5,866 nt of DNA from a bacterium (GTDB lineage: Bacteria > BMS3Abin14): NCBI GenBank assembly GCA_022865845.1, contig JALHUC010000499.1, forward strand, positions 1 through 5,866. The letters run 5' to 3'. This document shows positions 1 through 5,814 of the stretch, piece by piece (position 1 is the stretch's first letter; every line of letters begins with the position of its first letter). The position numbers and the translations under genes were made by a program. Below the pieces are notes generated by a model. It made no database searches, was not told where the DNA came from, and saw only the letters and a list, made by a program, of their open reading frames with translations.

Positions 1-33
1 TGAGACCTTTAAATCCTAAGAGCAAGCTACTGG

Positions 34-57
34 GTCTCCTGTTTGGGAGGCGTTTTC
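34..57 (+). terminator. Weak terminator-like hairpin
   Basis: GTCTCC at 34-39 can pair with GGAGGC at 46-51 (six pairs, one of them G-U) around a six-base loop, followed on the plus strand by GTTTTC. It could end a plus-strand gene lying left of the window and converging on the operon. The stem is short and the T run is only four bases, so this is a tentative call. Confidence 0.25.
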
Positions 58-99
58 GTGTGTGTCCTTTGTGCCCGCAAGTCACTGCGTGGCAAACCG

Positions 100-117
100 T
101 GGGGTCAGGTCCTGCCT
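100..117 (+). repeat. TGGGGTCAGG dispersed element, left copy
   Basis: TGGGGTCAGG at 100-109 runs into a small dyad (CAGG T CCTG, 106-114). The same 10 bases, again followed by a small dyad, recur in the same orientation at 5711-5720. Similar GGGGTCAGG-type intergenic elements are, from general knowledge, common in deltaproteobacterial genomes and resemble REP-type sites linked to IS200/Y1 transposase relatives. That assignment is inference; what is seen is two copies flanking the gene cluster. Confidence 0.4.
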
Positions 118-126
118 GGGAAAAGC

Positions 127-189
127 AGTAACAAGTAACAAGTAGAAAGTAACAGGTATGATTTTTCTTTCTACCTTCTACTTTCTACT
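127..189. repeat. Inverted array of 7-base repeats
   Basis: Four head-to-tail heptads lie at 127-154: AGTAACA, AGTAACA, AGTAGAA, AGTAACA. After an AT-rich spacer, three heptads in the opposite orientation lie at 169-189: TTCTACC, TTCTACT, TTCTACT. The two halves can fold into a hairpin. Bases 141-151 pair perfectly with 179-189 over 11 bp, then after a 2x2 internal loop 154-158 pairs with 172-176, leaving a 13-base loop. It begins 20 bases past the stop codon of the regulator gene. The minus-strand transcript would form the stem and then run into a moderately T-rich tail containing CTTTT, so the array may also act as the operon's 3' end. The repeat structure is certain; a terminator role is inferred. 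Confidence 0.7.
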
Positions 190-208
190 AGTCTTTTAGA
201 CCCTGGGC

Positions 209-1579
209 TTAAAGCCCGTATTTAATGATCTTTTTCTGAATGGTTCTGCGGCTGATGCCGAGCAACTGTGCTGCCCTGGTCCTGTTGCTGCCGGTCCTTT
301 CCAGGGCATCGGCTATCATTTGTTTTTCCGCTGCCGAAGACAGACTCTCAACGGTCTCGAGGAGAACACCCCGGTCTGACACAGGCTGTTCGGTGAACCC
401 CATTTCGGGCGGCAGGAGTTCCGGTCCCAGGATATCGTTCTCTGAAAGGAGGACCATCCTTTCCACGACATTTTCCAGTTCGCGGACATTGCCGGGCCAT
501 TGGTACGCAGCGAATGCAGCTATGACCTCAGGAGAAAGAGAAATGTCCTGTCTATCGTGCCTGGCCGCGAACTTTCCCAGGAAATATCTGGTTTGAATGT
601 CCATATCCTCGATACGTTCTCTGAGGGGCGGAACGTGGATGGGGACGACGTTAAGCCTGTAGAAAAGGTCCGACCGGAAGCGGCCCTCTTTGATGTCCTC
701 TGGCAGTTCTCGATTTGTGGCCGCCACGATCCTCAGATCCACATTCAGGGTGCTGATCCCGCCCACTCGCTCAAAAGCGTGGTCCTGGAGAACCGTCAGC
801 AGCTTGACCTGCACGTGCAGCGGGACATCGCCGATCTCGTCCAGAAAGAGGGTTCCTCCGTCGGCAAGTTCGAAGCGCCCCGGTTTGCTGACCACGGCCC
901 CCGTGAAGGCTCCCTTCTCGTGGCCGAACAGCTCACTTTCCACGAGAGTTTCCGGGATGGCGGCGCAGTTGACCTTTATGAAAGGCTTCCGGCTGCGCCT
1001 GCTGGTCAAGTGAAGGGCCCTGGCCACGAGTTCCTTGCCGACGCCGGTCTCCCCGGTGACCAGGACTGTCGAGTCGGTGGGGCCGATCTTCTTTATGGTT
1101 TTTACGATCTCTTTTATAGCCAGTGAGGCCCCCACGAATCCTGGAAACGGCTCGTTCGATTCCTCGAAGAAGGTTGATACCAGCTCGCGGTTCCCGGCTT
1201 CCTCGTTCAAGGCCTTCCTGACCACATTGAGAAGTTCAGTCTCGTCGAAGGGTTTGGTAATGAAGTCGTAAGCGCCTGCCCTCATGGCCTGGACAGCCGT
1301 ATCCACATCACCGTAGGCTGTGATCATGATAACGGGCATGCCGGGTTTTTCACGGCGGCACAGGCTGATGAGGTCCATACCGCTTCTGCCCGGCATCTGC
1401 AGGTCGGTGATTACGCAGCTAATCTTCTCCTTTCCAATAATCTGCTCGGCCTGATCCACATCGGAAGCTGTTGCTGCCGAGAACCCTTTACGTACCAGAA
1501 GCCCCTGCAGAACAGCGCAGATATTCGGGTCGTCGTCCACTATCAGGATAAGATGTCCGTTCTCCTGTGTCGTCTTCAA
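209..1579 (-). CDS. NtrC-family sigma54-dependent response regulator
   Basis: This 456-residue protein has the complete three-part layout of an NtrC-type activator. An N-terminal receiver (about 11-128) carries the acidic pocket D15/D16, phospho-acceptor D59 in ITDLQMPG, T87 and K109. A central AAA+ domain (about 147-385) carries Walker A GETGVGKE (176-183), the sigma54-contacting GAFTGA loop (223-228), Walker B LFLDEIG (D247/E248), the arginine-finger region RFRSDLFYRLN and the sensor II motif WPGNVREL. A C-terminal Fis-type helix-turn-helix lies at about 415-454. Every key residue is intact, so it should be a phosphorylation-controlled ATPase that opens sigma54 promoters. It is the last gene of the operon, 50 bases after the histidine kinase, its evident partner. 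The start is TTG, chosen for the ribosome binding site six bases upstream. The stop codon sits inside a 13-base palindrome (205-217). DNA targets are unknown; autoregulation is plausible. Confidence 0.95.
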   Translation of the reverse strand: MKTTQENGHLILIVDDDPNICAVLQGLLVRKGFSAATASDVDQAEQIIGKEKISCVITDLQMPGRSGMDLISLCRREKPGMPVIMITAYGDVDTAVQAMRAGAYDFITKPFDETELLNVVRKALNEEAGNRELVSTFFEESNEPFPGFVGASLAIKEIVKTIKKIGPTDSTVLVTGETGVGKELVARALHLTSRRSRKPFIKVNCAAIPETLVESELFGHEKGAFTGAVVSKPGRFELADGGTLFLDEIGDVPLHVQVKLLTVLQDHAFERVGGISTLNVDLRIVAATNRELPEDIKEGRFRSDLFYRLNVVPIHVPPLRERIEDMDIQTRYFLGKFAARHDRQDISLSPEVIAAFAAYQWPGNVRELENVVERMVLLSENDILGPELLPPEMGFTEQPVSDRGVLLETVESLSSAAEKQMIADALERTGSNRTRAAQLLGISRRTIQKKIIKYGL

Positions 1580-1584
1580 TGAGT

Positions 1585-1592
1585 GCCTCCTT
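1585..1592 (-). promoter_or_regulatory. Ribosome binding site deciding a TTG start
   Basis: AAGGAGGC on the minus strand ends six bases before the TTG at 1579. No in-frame ATG or GTG lies closer to it, and the receiver domain begins only about ten residues in, so TTG is the best start for the response regulator. Confidence 0.75.
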
Positions 1593-1629
1593 CAGTAACC
1601 GTTATCGCTTTCACTGTTCGGCTCTCAAC

Positions 1630-3087
1630 CTAACTGGGACCGGGAAGATATATCTTCATATGACCCCCATTTTCGGTATCCTCGGCTACTTCTATCCTGC
1701 CGTCATGGGCTACGATGATCCGTTTGCAGATGGCCAGACCTACGCCGACCCCTTCAGTTTTAGTTGTATAAAATGGCTCAAAAATACGGTCTTGCAATCC
1801 GGACGGGATCCCTGGGCCGTTATCCCGGAAGCTGACTACAACGTACGGATCTGCCCATTGGGTTGATATGTGAAGTTCGCCACCTGGGCCGCAGGCCTCC
1901 GATGCGTTCAGTATGAAATTGATGAAAACCTGACGCAGGAGCGCAGGGTCGACTTCACATTCGGGGACCTCCTCTGCAAGATAAGGTGTCAGGCGGATGC
2001 CTAATTCCTCCATCCGTGCCATGGTGATGGTTCTTCTGACGATATCGTTTATAGAGCGGGATTCTTTGTTCAGTTTTATGGGGCGCGTGAAATCCTGAAA
2101 GCTGCCGAGGATGTTGTCCAGCCTCCGGATCTCGTCAGCAATAATACCCTGATATCTTTTTGCTTCCTCCCAGTTCCTGTCCGCCATTTCGTCGGCCTGG
2201 AGTTGTACTGCCCCCCTGATGGCCGTGAGGGGGTTGCGGATCTCGTGGGCGATTCCCGCGGCCATCTCGCTCATAGCTACCAGCCTCACCCGGGTTTTCG
2301 TGAGGACGTCGAAAACTCGCCGATGTTTTACGATGCCAGCCGCCAGTATGCTGGGACCTATCACCGAACCGATGTGGCCCAGGGGAGGCAGTGGAAATTC
2401 GAGCTTCTGGAAAAGGTCAGTCAACCCGGTTGCAACCGTTATCCCTATGGCCATGATGGTATACAGCCAGCGGCTCTTCTCATCCTTGTCTTCCGCGCGC
2501 ACCATGGCAACCGTGAGCATGACCAGGCCTGCCACGATAAAGGGTACCAGCGTTACGCCGAACATGATGTTCCAGGGTGTCCCGTCCACAAAATCCCTGA
2601 TGGGTTCGTGGTAGATGGCCATGGGGGAGGTCACGGCGAAAAAACCGGCAGTGACGTAAGCCAGCAGGATCCACAGGTGTCTTTTTCTGACCTGGCGAAC
2701 CATGGCGCACATGAAATGGAAAAGGAACGCCACCGCCATTGCTGAACCGGTTGAGGAGTAGTACTTCCACGGACTCGGATGGCCTGCCCCAGCGGGGGGC
2801 CAGAGACCGTATCCCGAGGCGTAGACCATGAAATCGCCAAAATTCCAGAGTGCCACGGAAAAACAAACGCACATGAATGTGATGTAGACCAGGTTTTGCG
2901 TGGAGCGCAGGATGACCCATGCGGCCAGGGTGAGATTCACCAGGACCGCCAGGAGGGCGATATAGGCGTTCACTGCTTCGAAATTCGGGATCATCTGAAA
3001 AACCCGCGGCGATCGTACAAACCCATGGAGCCATCGGAGGGATGGCCCCTTAAAGAAGAGCTTATCGATTGGGATAGGGAAAATCAA
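1630..3087 (-). CDS. Seven-transmembrane sensor histidine kinase (NtrB-like core)
   Basis: The N-terminal half holds about seven hydrophobic segments (roughly 39-61, 66-90, 112-130, 137-157, 173-197, 206-224, 236-253). This matches the 7TM N-terminal region seen in some histidine kinases, with no separate periplasmic or PAS sensor domain. The kinase core follows directly: H-box AAGIAHEIRNPLTAI with phospho-acceptor H281, N-box around N390/N394, G1 box DNGPGIP (422-428), F-box FEPFYTTK and G2 box GVGVGLAI. It should autophosphorylate and pass phosphate to the regulator encoded 50 bases downstream. The input is probably something within or near the inner membrane. The longest reading uses TTG at 3087, with a modest AGGA seven bases upstream, only 33 bases after the barrel gene. 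An ATG at 2994 (residue 32) starts just before the first membrane segment, as is usual for the family, but has no visible ribosome binding site. The start is therefore unresolved; function is secure. Confidence 0.93.
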   Translation of the reverse strand: MIFPIPIDKLFFKGPSLRWLHGFVRSPRVFQMIPNFEAVNAYIALLAVLVNLTLAAWVILRSTQNLVYITFMCVCFSVALWNFGDFMVYASGYGLWPPAGAGHPSPWKYYSSTGSAMAVAFLFHFMCAMVRQVRKRHLWILLAYVTAGFFAVTSPMAIYHEPIRDFVDGTPWNIMFGVTLVPFIVAGLVMLTVAMVRAEDKDEKSRWLYTIMAIGITVATGLTDLFQKLEFPLPPLGHIGSVIGPSILAAGIVKHRRVFDVLTKTRVRLVAMSEMAAGIAHEIRNPLTAIRGAVQLQADEMADRNWEEAKRYQGIIADEIRRLDNILGSFQDFTRPIKLNKESRSINDIVRRTITMARMEELGIRLTPYLAEEVPECEVDPALLRQVFINFILNASEACGPGGELHISTQWADPYVVVSFRDNGPGIPSGLQDRIFEPFYTTKTEGVGVGLAICKRIIVAHDGRIEVAEDTENGGHMKIYLPGPS

Positions 3088-3120
3088 GCTAATGTCCTGT
3101 CGCCAAATAGCCAGATAACA

Positions 3121-3843
3121 TTAAAGTGTTACAGATATCCCGAATAACAGCTGCTGAGAACCAACGGATGTGCTGGCCTCTTCTGTCGTGTCTGACCAGG
3201 TAAAGGGAGGTAATATATCCGCTTCATCCTTAATACAGAGATTACCCTGGAGGTAACGCCACTCAGTGAAAACGCCAATCTTTTCAGTAAGCATCCATTT
3301 CAGGCCTGCTCTCAGATCTACACCCATACCTTCACCTGTACCGCTCACAACATCCGGAACATCTGGTGTGAAATCGACAGTTATGTTGGCAGTTAAAAAG
3401 GAAAGTCCGATCCCACCATAGGGCTGGATCCTGCCGTGAGGATATTTTTCAGTGGTGTGCCATGGGTACCTGAGAAAAAACATTCCTGAGATAGGCAGAA
3501 GATGAATCTTTACATTTTCGCCCTTAATGGTCTGGTAGGAGATATCAATAGCAAAACCGTAAAGCGGATTTTCCTCCAACCAGAAACCCCAGCGGGCACC
3601 AAAGACGTTTGAGGGAGCAAAATCGACCTTTCTATTATCTGTGCTCTGTCTCCCTCCGAAAAGGCTGTGATGTGTGATGGTAGCTGTAACTCTCCCGGAC
3701 TCATAACCCGTGCTACCAGAATATAGGTCGATGTACTGGTCTTTATGGTCTTTCATCCAGGATAGGGCACCTGCCATTGCGGATGGAGCAAAGAGCGTTA
3801 ATGTGAGGGTTAGTGCAGCAAATCCATAAAATAAGTTTCTCAT
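3121..3843 (-). CDS. Small outer-membrane beta-barrel protein
   Basis: This 240-residue protein begins with a clear signal peptide: MRN, a hydrophobic stretch rich in Leu, Thr and Ala, and an AMA cleavage motif ending at residue 24. The mature part of about 216 residues has the alternating polar and hydrophobic/aromatic pattern of transmembrane beta strands. Typical small-barrel strand pairs are PYGGIGLSFLTANITV (141-156) and GVDLRAGLKWMLTEKIGVF followed by EWRYLQG (174-200). The C-terminus FGISVTL resembles a final strand but ends in Leu rather than the usual Phe. It fits the OmpA/OmpW-like or opacity-type barrel class (about eight strands). No catalytic motif was recognised, so its role is unknown; a lipid-modifying barrel enzyme cannot be excluded. 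The ATG at 3843 is chosen over an upstream start at 3927 because it has an excellent ribosome binding site and starts the signal peptide. Its sampled G+C (42-50%) is below that of its neighbours (57-60%). Confidence 0.8.
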   Translation of the reverse strand: MRNLFYGFAALTLTLTLFAPSAMAGALSWMKDHKDQYIDLYSGSTGYESGRVTATITHHSLFGGRQSTDNRKVDFAPSNVFGARWGFWLEENPLYGFAIDISYQTIKGENVKIHLLPISGMFFLRYPWHTTEKYPHGRIQPYGGIGLSFLTANITVDFTPDVPDVVSGTGEGMGVDLRAGLKWMLTEKIGVFTEWRYLQGNLCIKDEADILPPFTWSDTTEEASTSVGSQQLLFGISVTL

Positions 3844-3848
3844 TGTGA

Positions 3849-3859
3849 CACCTCCTTTT
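3849..3859 (-). promoter_or_regulatory. Strong ribosome binding site of the barrel gene
   Basis: AAAAGGAGGTG on the minus strand ends five bases before the ATG at 3843. It fixes the start there, not at 3927, which would overlap the end of the upstream gene. The surrounding 28 bases closely match the initiation region of the phospholipase gene. Confidence 0.85.
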
Positions 3860-3895
3860 GACCTTCCTTTTCCAAATAGTGTGACGGAAAGCGTC

Positions 3896-5452
3896 TTACA
3901 TCTGATCCGCGATAGTCTCGTAAACATGGTCGGACCATTTCTCGGGGTTGGGCTGGGTCATGAGGGTGGAGCGCTCGAAGTCAGGATAAAAGAGACGCTC
4001 CATGAGATCCTGGATCGCTTCCGGGTCGGAGGTGGCGAGGTTGATCTCCTGGTTGGTGCGGAAGCTTGCCTTGTCAAAGTTCGCAGACCCCACGCAGGCC
4101 CAGCCGTCGTACACAGCTGCATTAACATGGGACATAATGGGGTACAGGTAGACCTTGATACCGCCTGCCAGCATCGTGTTGGCGGCCAGCTTATTGCTCC
4201 GGTCCATGACCTCCCAGTTTCCTTTTTGCGGGATGATAACCCGGACATCCACGCCCCTCTTCCGGGCTTTCAGGATCTCATTGAGCATGGCGTCATCCGA
4301 AAAATAGGGGGTCTGGATGAAGATGTACTTCCGGGATCTTCTTATGGCGGCCAGTTGAGCTCGGTAGATCTGGGAGTCGCTGGGGCGGGTGAACAGGACG
4401 CGGATTGGATACCCGGACTCGTGCCCATCCGCTCCCTTCGATCCTCTACGAGCCAGGGCCCAGCCCAGGTCTCCCAGGAGCCCCGCGTAAGCCCAGGCTG
4501 AGTTGAACTCGTCCTGCAGGGTGTTCACCACAGGCCCGTCCACCTCCATCATCAGGTCGTGCCAGTCGTACCGGTACTCCCGCCCGATATTCATCCCCCC
4601 GATGAAAACGGTTTTACGGTCCACGAGAATGGTCTTGGTGTGGTCCAGGGTGAGCCAGAGGTTCTTCTGGAGCCGCATCCGAACTTTCGAATCTCTGGTG
4701 AAGTAATCCTTGATGGAAACCGGCGGATGGTGGTCCGCCGGCATCGAATCCGGGTGGACCCCATTGGCCATTATGGTGCCCAGACCGTCTACGAGGACAC
4801 GCACATCGACGGCTCGAGATTTTTTCTTAAGAAGCTCCGCAATCCCCATGGCGTAATCATCGTTGTCGTAGATGTAGACGCGGAGGTGGATCGACTTTTT
4901 AGCCTTGAGGAACGATTGGGTTAGCCTGGCGTAGAACTCCTCCCCATCAATGAGGAGCCGGATCCTTCCGGAAGACAACTTCGTTCCGGTGATTATGTCG
5001 AGATCCTTCTCCCATTGATCGAGATCCATCTCCGGGCTGGTGTTGAGGCGCTGTGGGGACTTAGTGTCAACTTTTTCCAGTAGGGCGTTCCGGGCGGTGT
5101 CGTGCCCGGTGCTAAAGAGCACGGACAAGAGCTTGCTGACGGTACTTACAGGTCTGGTGACGATCCCCAGGTGGCTGCCCACCAGGTGGGCAACAGCATG
5201 GAGGCGTCCCGGCCCGCCGGTCTTTTTCTCAGCCGCTTCGGCAGGTTCTTCGAACCTGGCCATGGGGTTTTCCGTGTACCTGGGCAGGACCACGAGCGCG
5301 GGGATGTGCAGGCTGGCCGTCCTCGTGTTTTCAGGTAGTGTGGCAGCATCCTCCTTGGCCAGGCATGTTGCGACCGGAATGAAGCCAAACATTTGAATTA
5401 TCACCAGGCTCAGGATCAGGCGACTAATAATAGTAAAATTCTGGTTTTTCAT
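3896..5452 (-). CDS. Exported phospholipase D / cardiolipin synthase-like protein
   Basis: This 518-residue protein is a member of the phospholipase D superfamily with two HKD domains. Domain 1 (about 163-322) contains H271-x-K273-x4-D278 followed by GGMNIG (285-290). Domain 2 (about 348-492) contains H442-x-N444-x4-D449 followed by GSANFD (455-460). Two-domain members of this type are usually cardiolipin synthases or phosphatidyl transferases, or phospholipases. In domain 2 the expected Lys is Asn (codon AAT at 4121-4123), which may reduce or abolish catalysis. The N-terminus has a hydrophobic segment (about 7-29) ending in VATC at 27-30. It could be a signal peptide, a weak lipoprotein lipobox or a membrane anchor, so the catalytic part probably faces the periplasm. 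A linker of roughly 110 residues of unknown function precedes domain 1. ATG at 5452 is chosen because the in-frame GTG at 5461 lies inside the ribosome binding site. It is the first gene of the operon, 52 bases before the barrel gene. Confidence 0.88.
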   Translation of the reverse strand: MKNQNFTIISRLILSLVIIQMFGFIPVATCLAKEDAATLPENTRTASLHIPALVVLPRYTENPMARFEEPAEAAEKKTGGPGRLHAVAHLVGSHLGIVTRPVSTVSKLLSVLFSTGHDTARNALLEKVDTKSPQRLNTSPEMDLDQWEKDLDIITGTKLSSGRIRLLIDGEEFYARLTQSFLKAKKSIHLRVYIYDNDDYAMGIAELLKKKSRAVDVRVLVDGLGTIMANGVHPDSMPADHHPPVSIKDYFTRDSKVRMRLQKNLWLTLDHTKTILVDRKTVFIGGMNIGREYRYDWHDLMMEVDGPVVNTLQDEFNSAWAYAGLLGDLGWALARRGSKGADGHESGYPIRVLFTRPSDSQIYRAQLAAIRRSRKYIFIQTPYFSDDAMLNEILKARKRGVDVRVIIPQKGNWEVMDRSNKLAANTMLAGGIKVYLYPIMSHVNAAVYDGWACVGSANFDKASFRTNQEINLATSDPEAIQDLMERLFYPDFERSTLMTQPNPEKWSDHVYETIADQM

Positions 5453-5458
5453 CGTGAC

Positions 5459-5466
5459 CACCTCCC
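5459..5466 (-). promoter_or_regulatory. Ribosome binding site of the phospholipase gene
   Basis: GGGAGGTG on the minus strand ends six bases before the ATG at 5452. The alternative in-frame GTG at 5461 overlaps this site and so could not use it, which settles the start. Confidence 0.8.
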
Positions 5467-5480
5467 TTTGACAACCTCGT

Positions 5481-5496
5481 TACAACAGGTATGCCA
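5481..5496 (-). promoter_or_regulatory. Possible sigma54 (-24/-12) promoter of the operon
   Basis: On the minus strand TGGCATACCTGTTGTA compares with the consensus TGGCACG-N4-TTGCA. The GG of the -24 element, CA and TTG match with correct spacing, but the -12 element reads GT instead of the near-invariant GC. Transcription would start near 5470, giving an 18-base leader that just includes the ribosome binding site. The sigma54 activator in the same operon makes the match more credible, but the -12 mismatch keeps confidence low. Confidence 0.3.
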
Positions 5497-5590
5497 GAGG
5501 GGCGTGGCGCTGTGCTTGGATGTAAGTACTGGAAATTAAAGGATAAGTTGCAAGAAAGCGGAGGAGGTTCTCTGCCAGCCGCTACCCCTG

Positions 5591-5619
5591 GTTCGCAATA
5601 GAAATTCCGTGGTGCGAAC
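5591..5619. promoter_or_regulatory. 7-base dyad, candidate activator binding site
   Basis: GTTCGCA at 5591-5597 and TGCGAAC at 5613-5619 form a perfect inverted repeat with a 15-base spacer. The half-sites are 22 bases apart centre to centre, about two helical turns. Its centre lies about 135 bases upstream of the predicted sigma54 start near 5470, within the usual range for enhancer-like NtrC-family sites. It could equally form an RNA stem; binding by the operon's regulator is inference. Confidence 0.35.
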
Positions 5620-5664
5620 GGCTATTCGCTGTTTCCGAGAGATAGTGGGGGATCGGGGGAGAGG

Positions 5665-5704
5665 CCAAAAGCAAAGCCTCCCATCCGGGAGGCTTTGTCT
5701 TTGG
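5665..5704. terminator. Bidirectional intrinsic terminator hairpin
   Basis: A perfect 11-bp stem pairs 5672-5682 (CAAAGCCTCCC) with 5687-5697 around the loop ATCC. After a G-T pair and one mismatch it extends by CCAAA/TTTGG (5665-5669 with 5700-5704). A/T-rich flanks give short T runs on both strands, so it could stop transcription either way. No recognised gene ends next to it: the operon starts to its left and the rightward gene starts to its right. Confidence 0.7.
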
Positions 5705-5710
5705 AAGGAT

Positions 5711-5720
5711 TGGGGTCAGG
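5711..5720 (+). repeat. TGGGGTCAGG dispersed element, right copy
   Basis: This is an exact 10-base match to the copy at 100-109, in the same orientation. It is followed by a small dyad, TCAG GCCG CTGA (5716-5727). It sits seven bases beyond the terminator hairpin. Confidence 0.4.
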
Positions 5721-5786
5721 CCGCTGAGAAAATCAATATCTTTGGGCTTTGGCTGCGTCATTTATCCACTACATGATATAGTAGTA

Positions 5787-5814
5787 TTGATTGATAATTA
5801 AAAATGATTACAAT
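5787..5814 (+). promoter_or_regulatory. Sigma70-type promoter for a rightward gene
   Basis: TTGATT at 5787-5792 and TACAAT at 5809-5814 are separated by 16 bases (4/6 and 5/6 matches to the consensus) in a local AT-rich stretch. Transcription would begin near 5821, about 20 bases before a good ribosome binding site and a GTG start. A short inverted repeat ACTAC/GTAGT (5768-5772, 5781-5785) just upstream could be an operator, but is too short to call. Confidence 0.5.

Noticed and set aside
2..38. GAGACC / GGTCTC inverted repeat at the left edge
   Set aside because: Six-base arms with a spacer of about 25 bases are expected by chance, and nothing around them suggests a function.
500..1126. Long plus-strand open frame opposite the regulator gene
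   Set aside because: It is antisense to a fully motif-supported NtrC-family gene, shows no recognisable domain, and is explained by the codon composition of the opposite strand.
2203..2745. Plus-strand open frame opposite the kinase gene
   Set aside because: Antisense shadow: low-complexity His/Gly/Asp-rich translation, no domain, and no convincing ribosome binding site.
3883..3895. GACG/CGTC mini-hairpin just after the phospholipase stop codon
   Set aside because: Only four base pairs and no following T run, so it is not a credible terminator inside the operon.
3844..3927. Upstream start of the barrel gene, adding 28 residues
   Set aside because: The extension would overlap the end of the phospholipase gene, is basic and not signal-like, and would bury the strong ribosome binding site and the signal peptide that starts at 3843.
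3845..4501. Plus-strand open frame opposite the phospholipase gene
   Set aside because: Antisense to the intact second PLD domain; the translation has no recognisable family features.
5768..5785. ACTAC / GTAGT inverted repeat upstream of the rightward promoter
   Set aside because: Five-base arms in AT-rich DNA are too weak to call an operator without conservation data.
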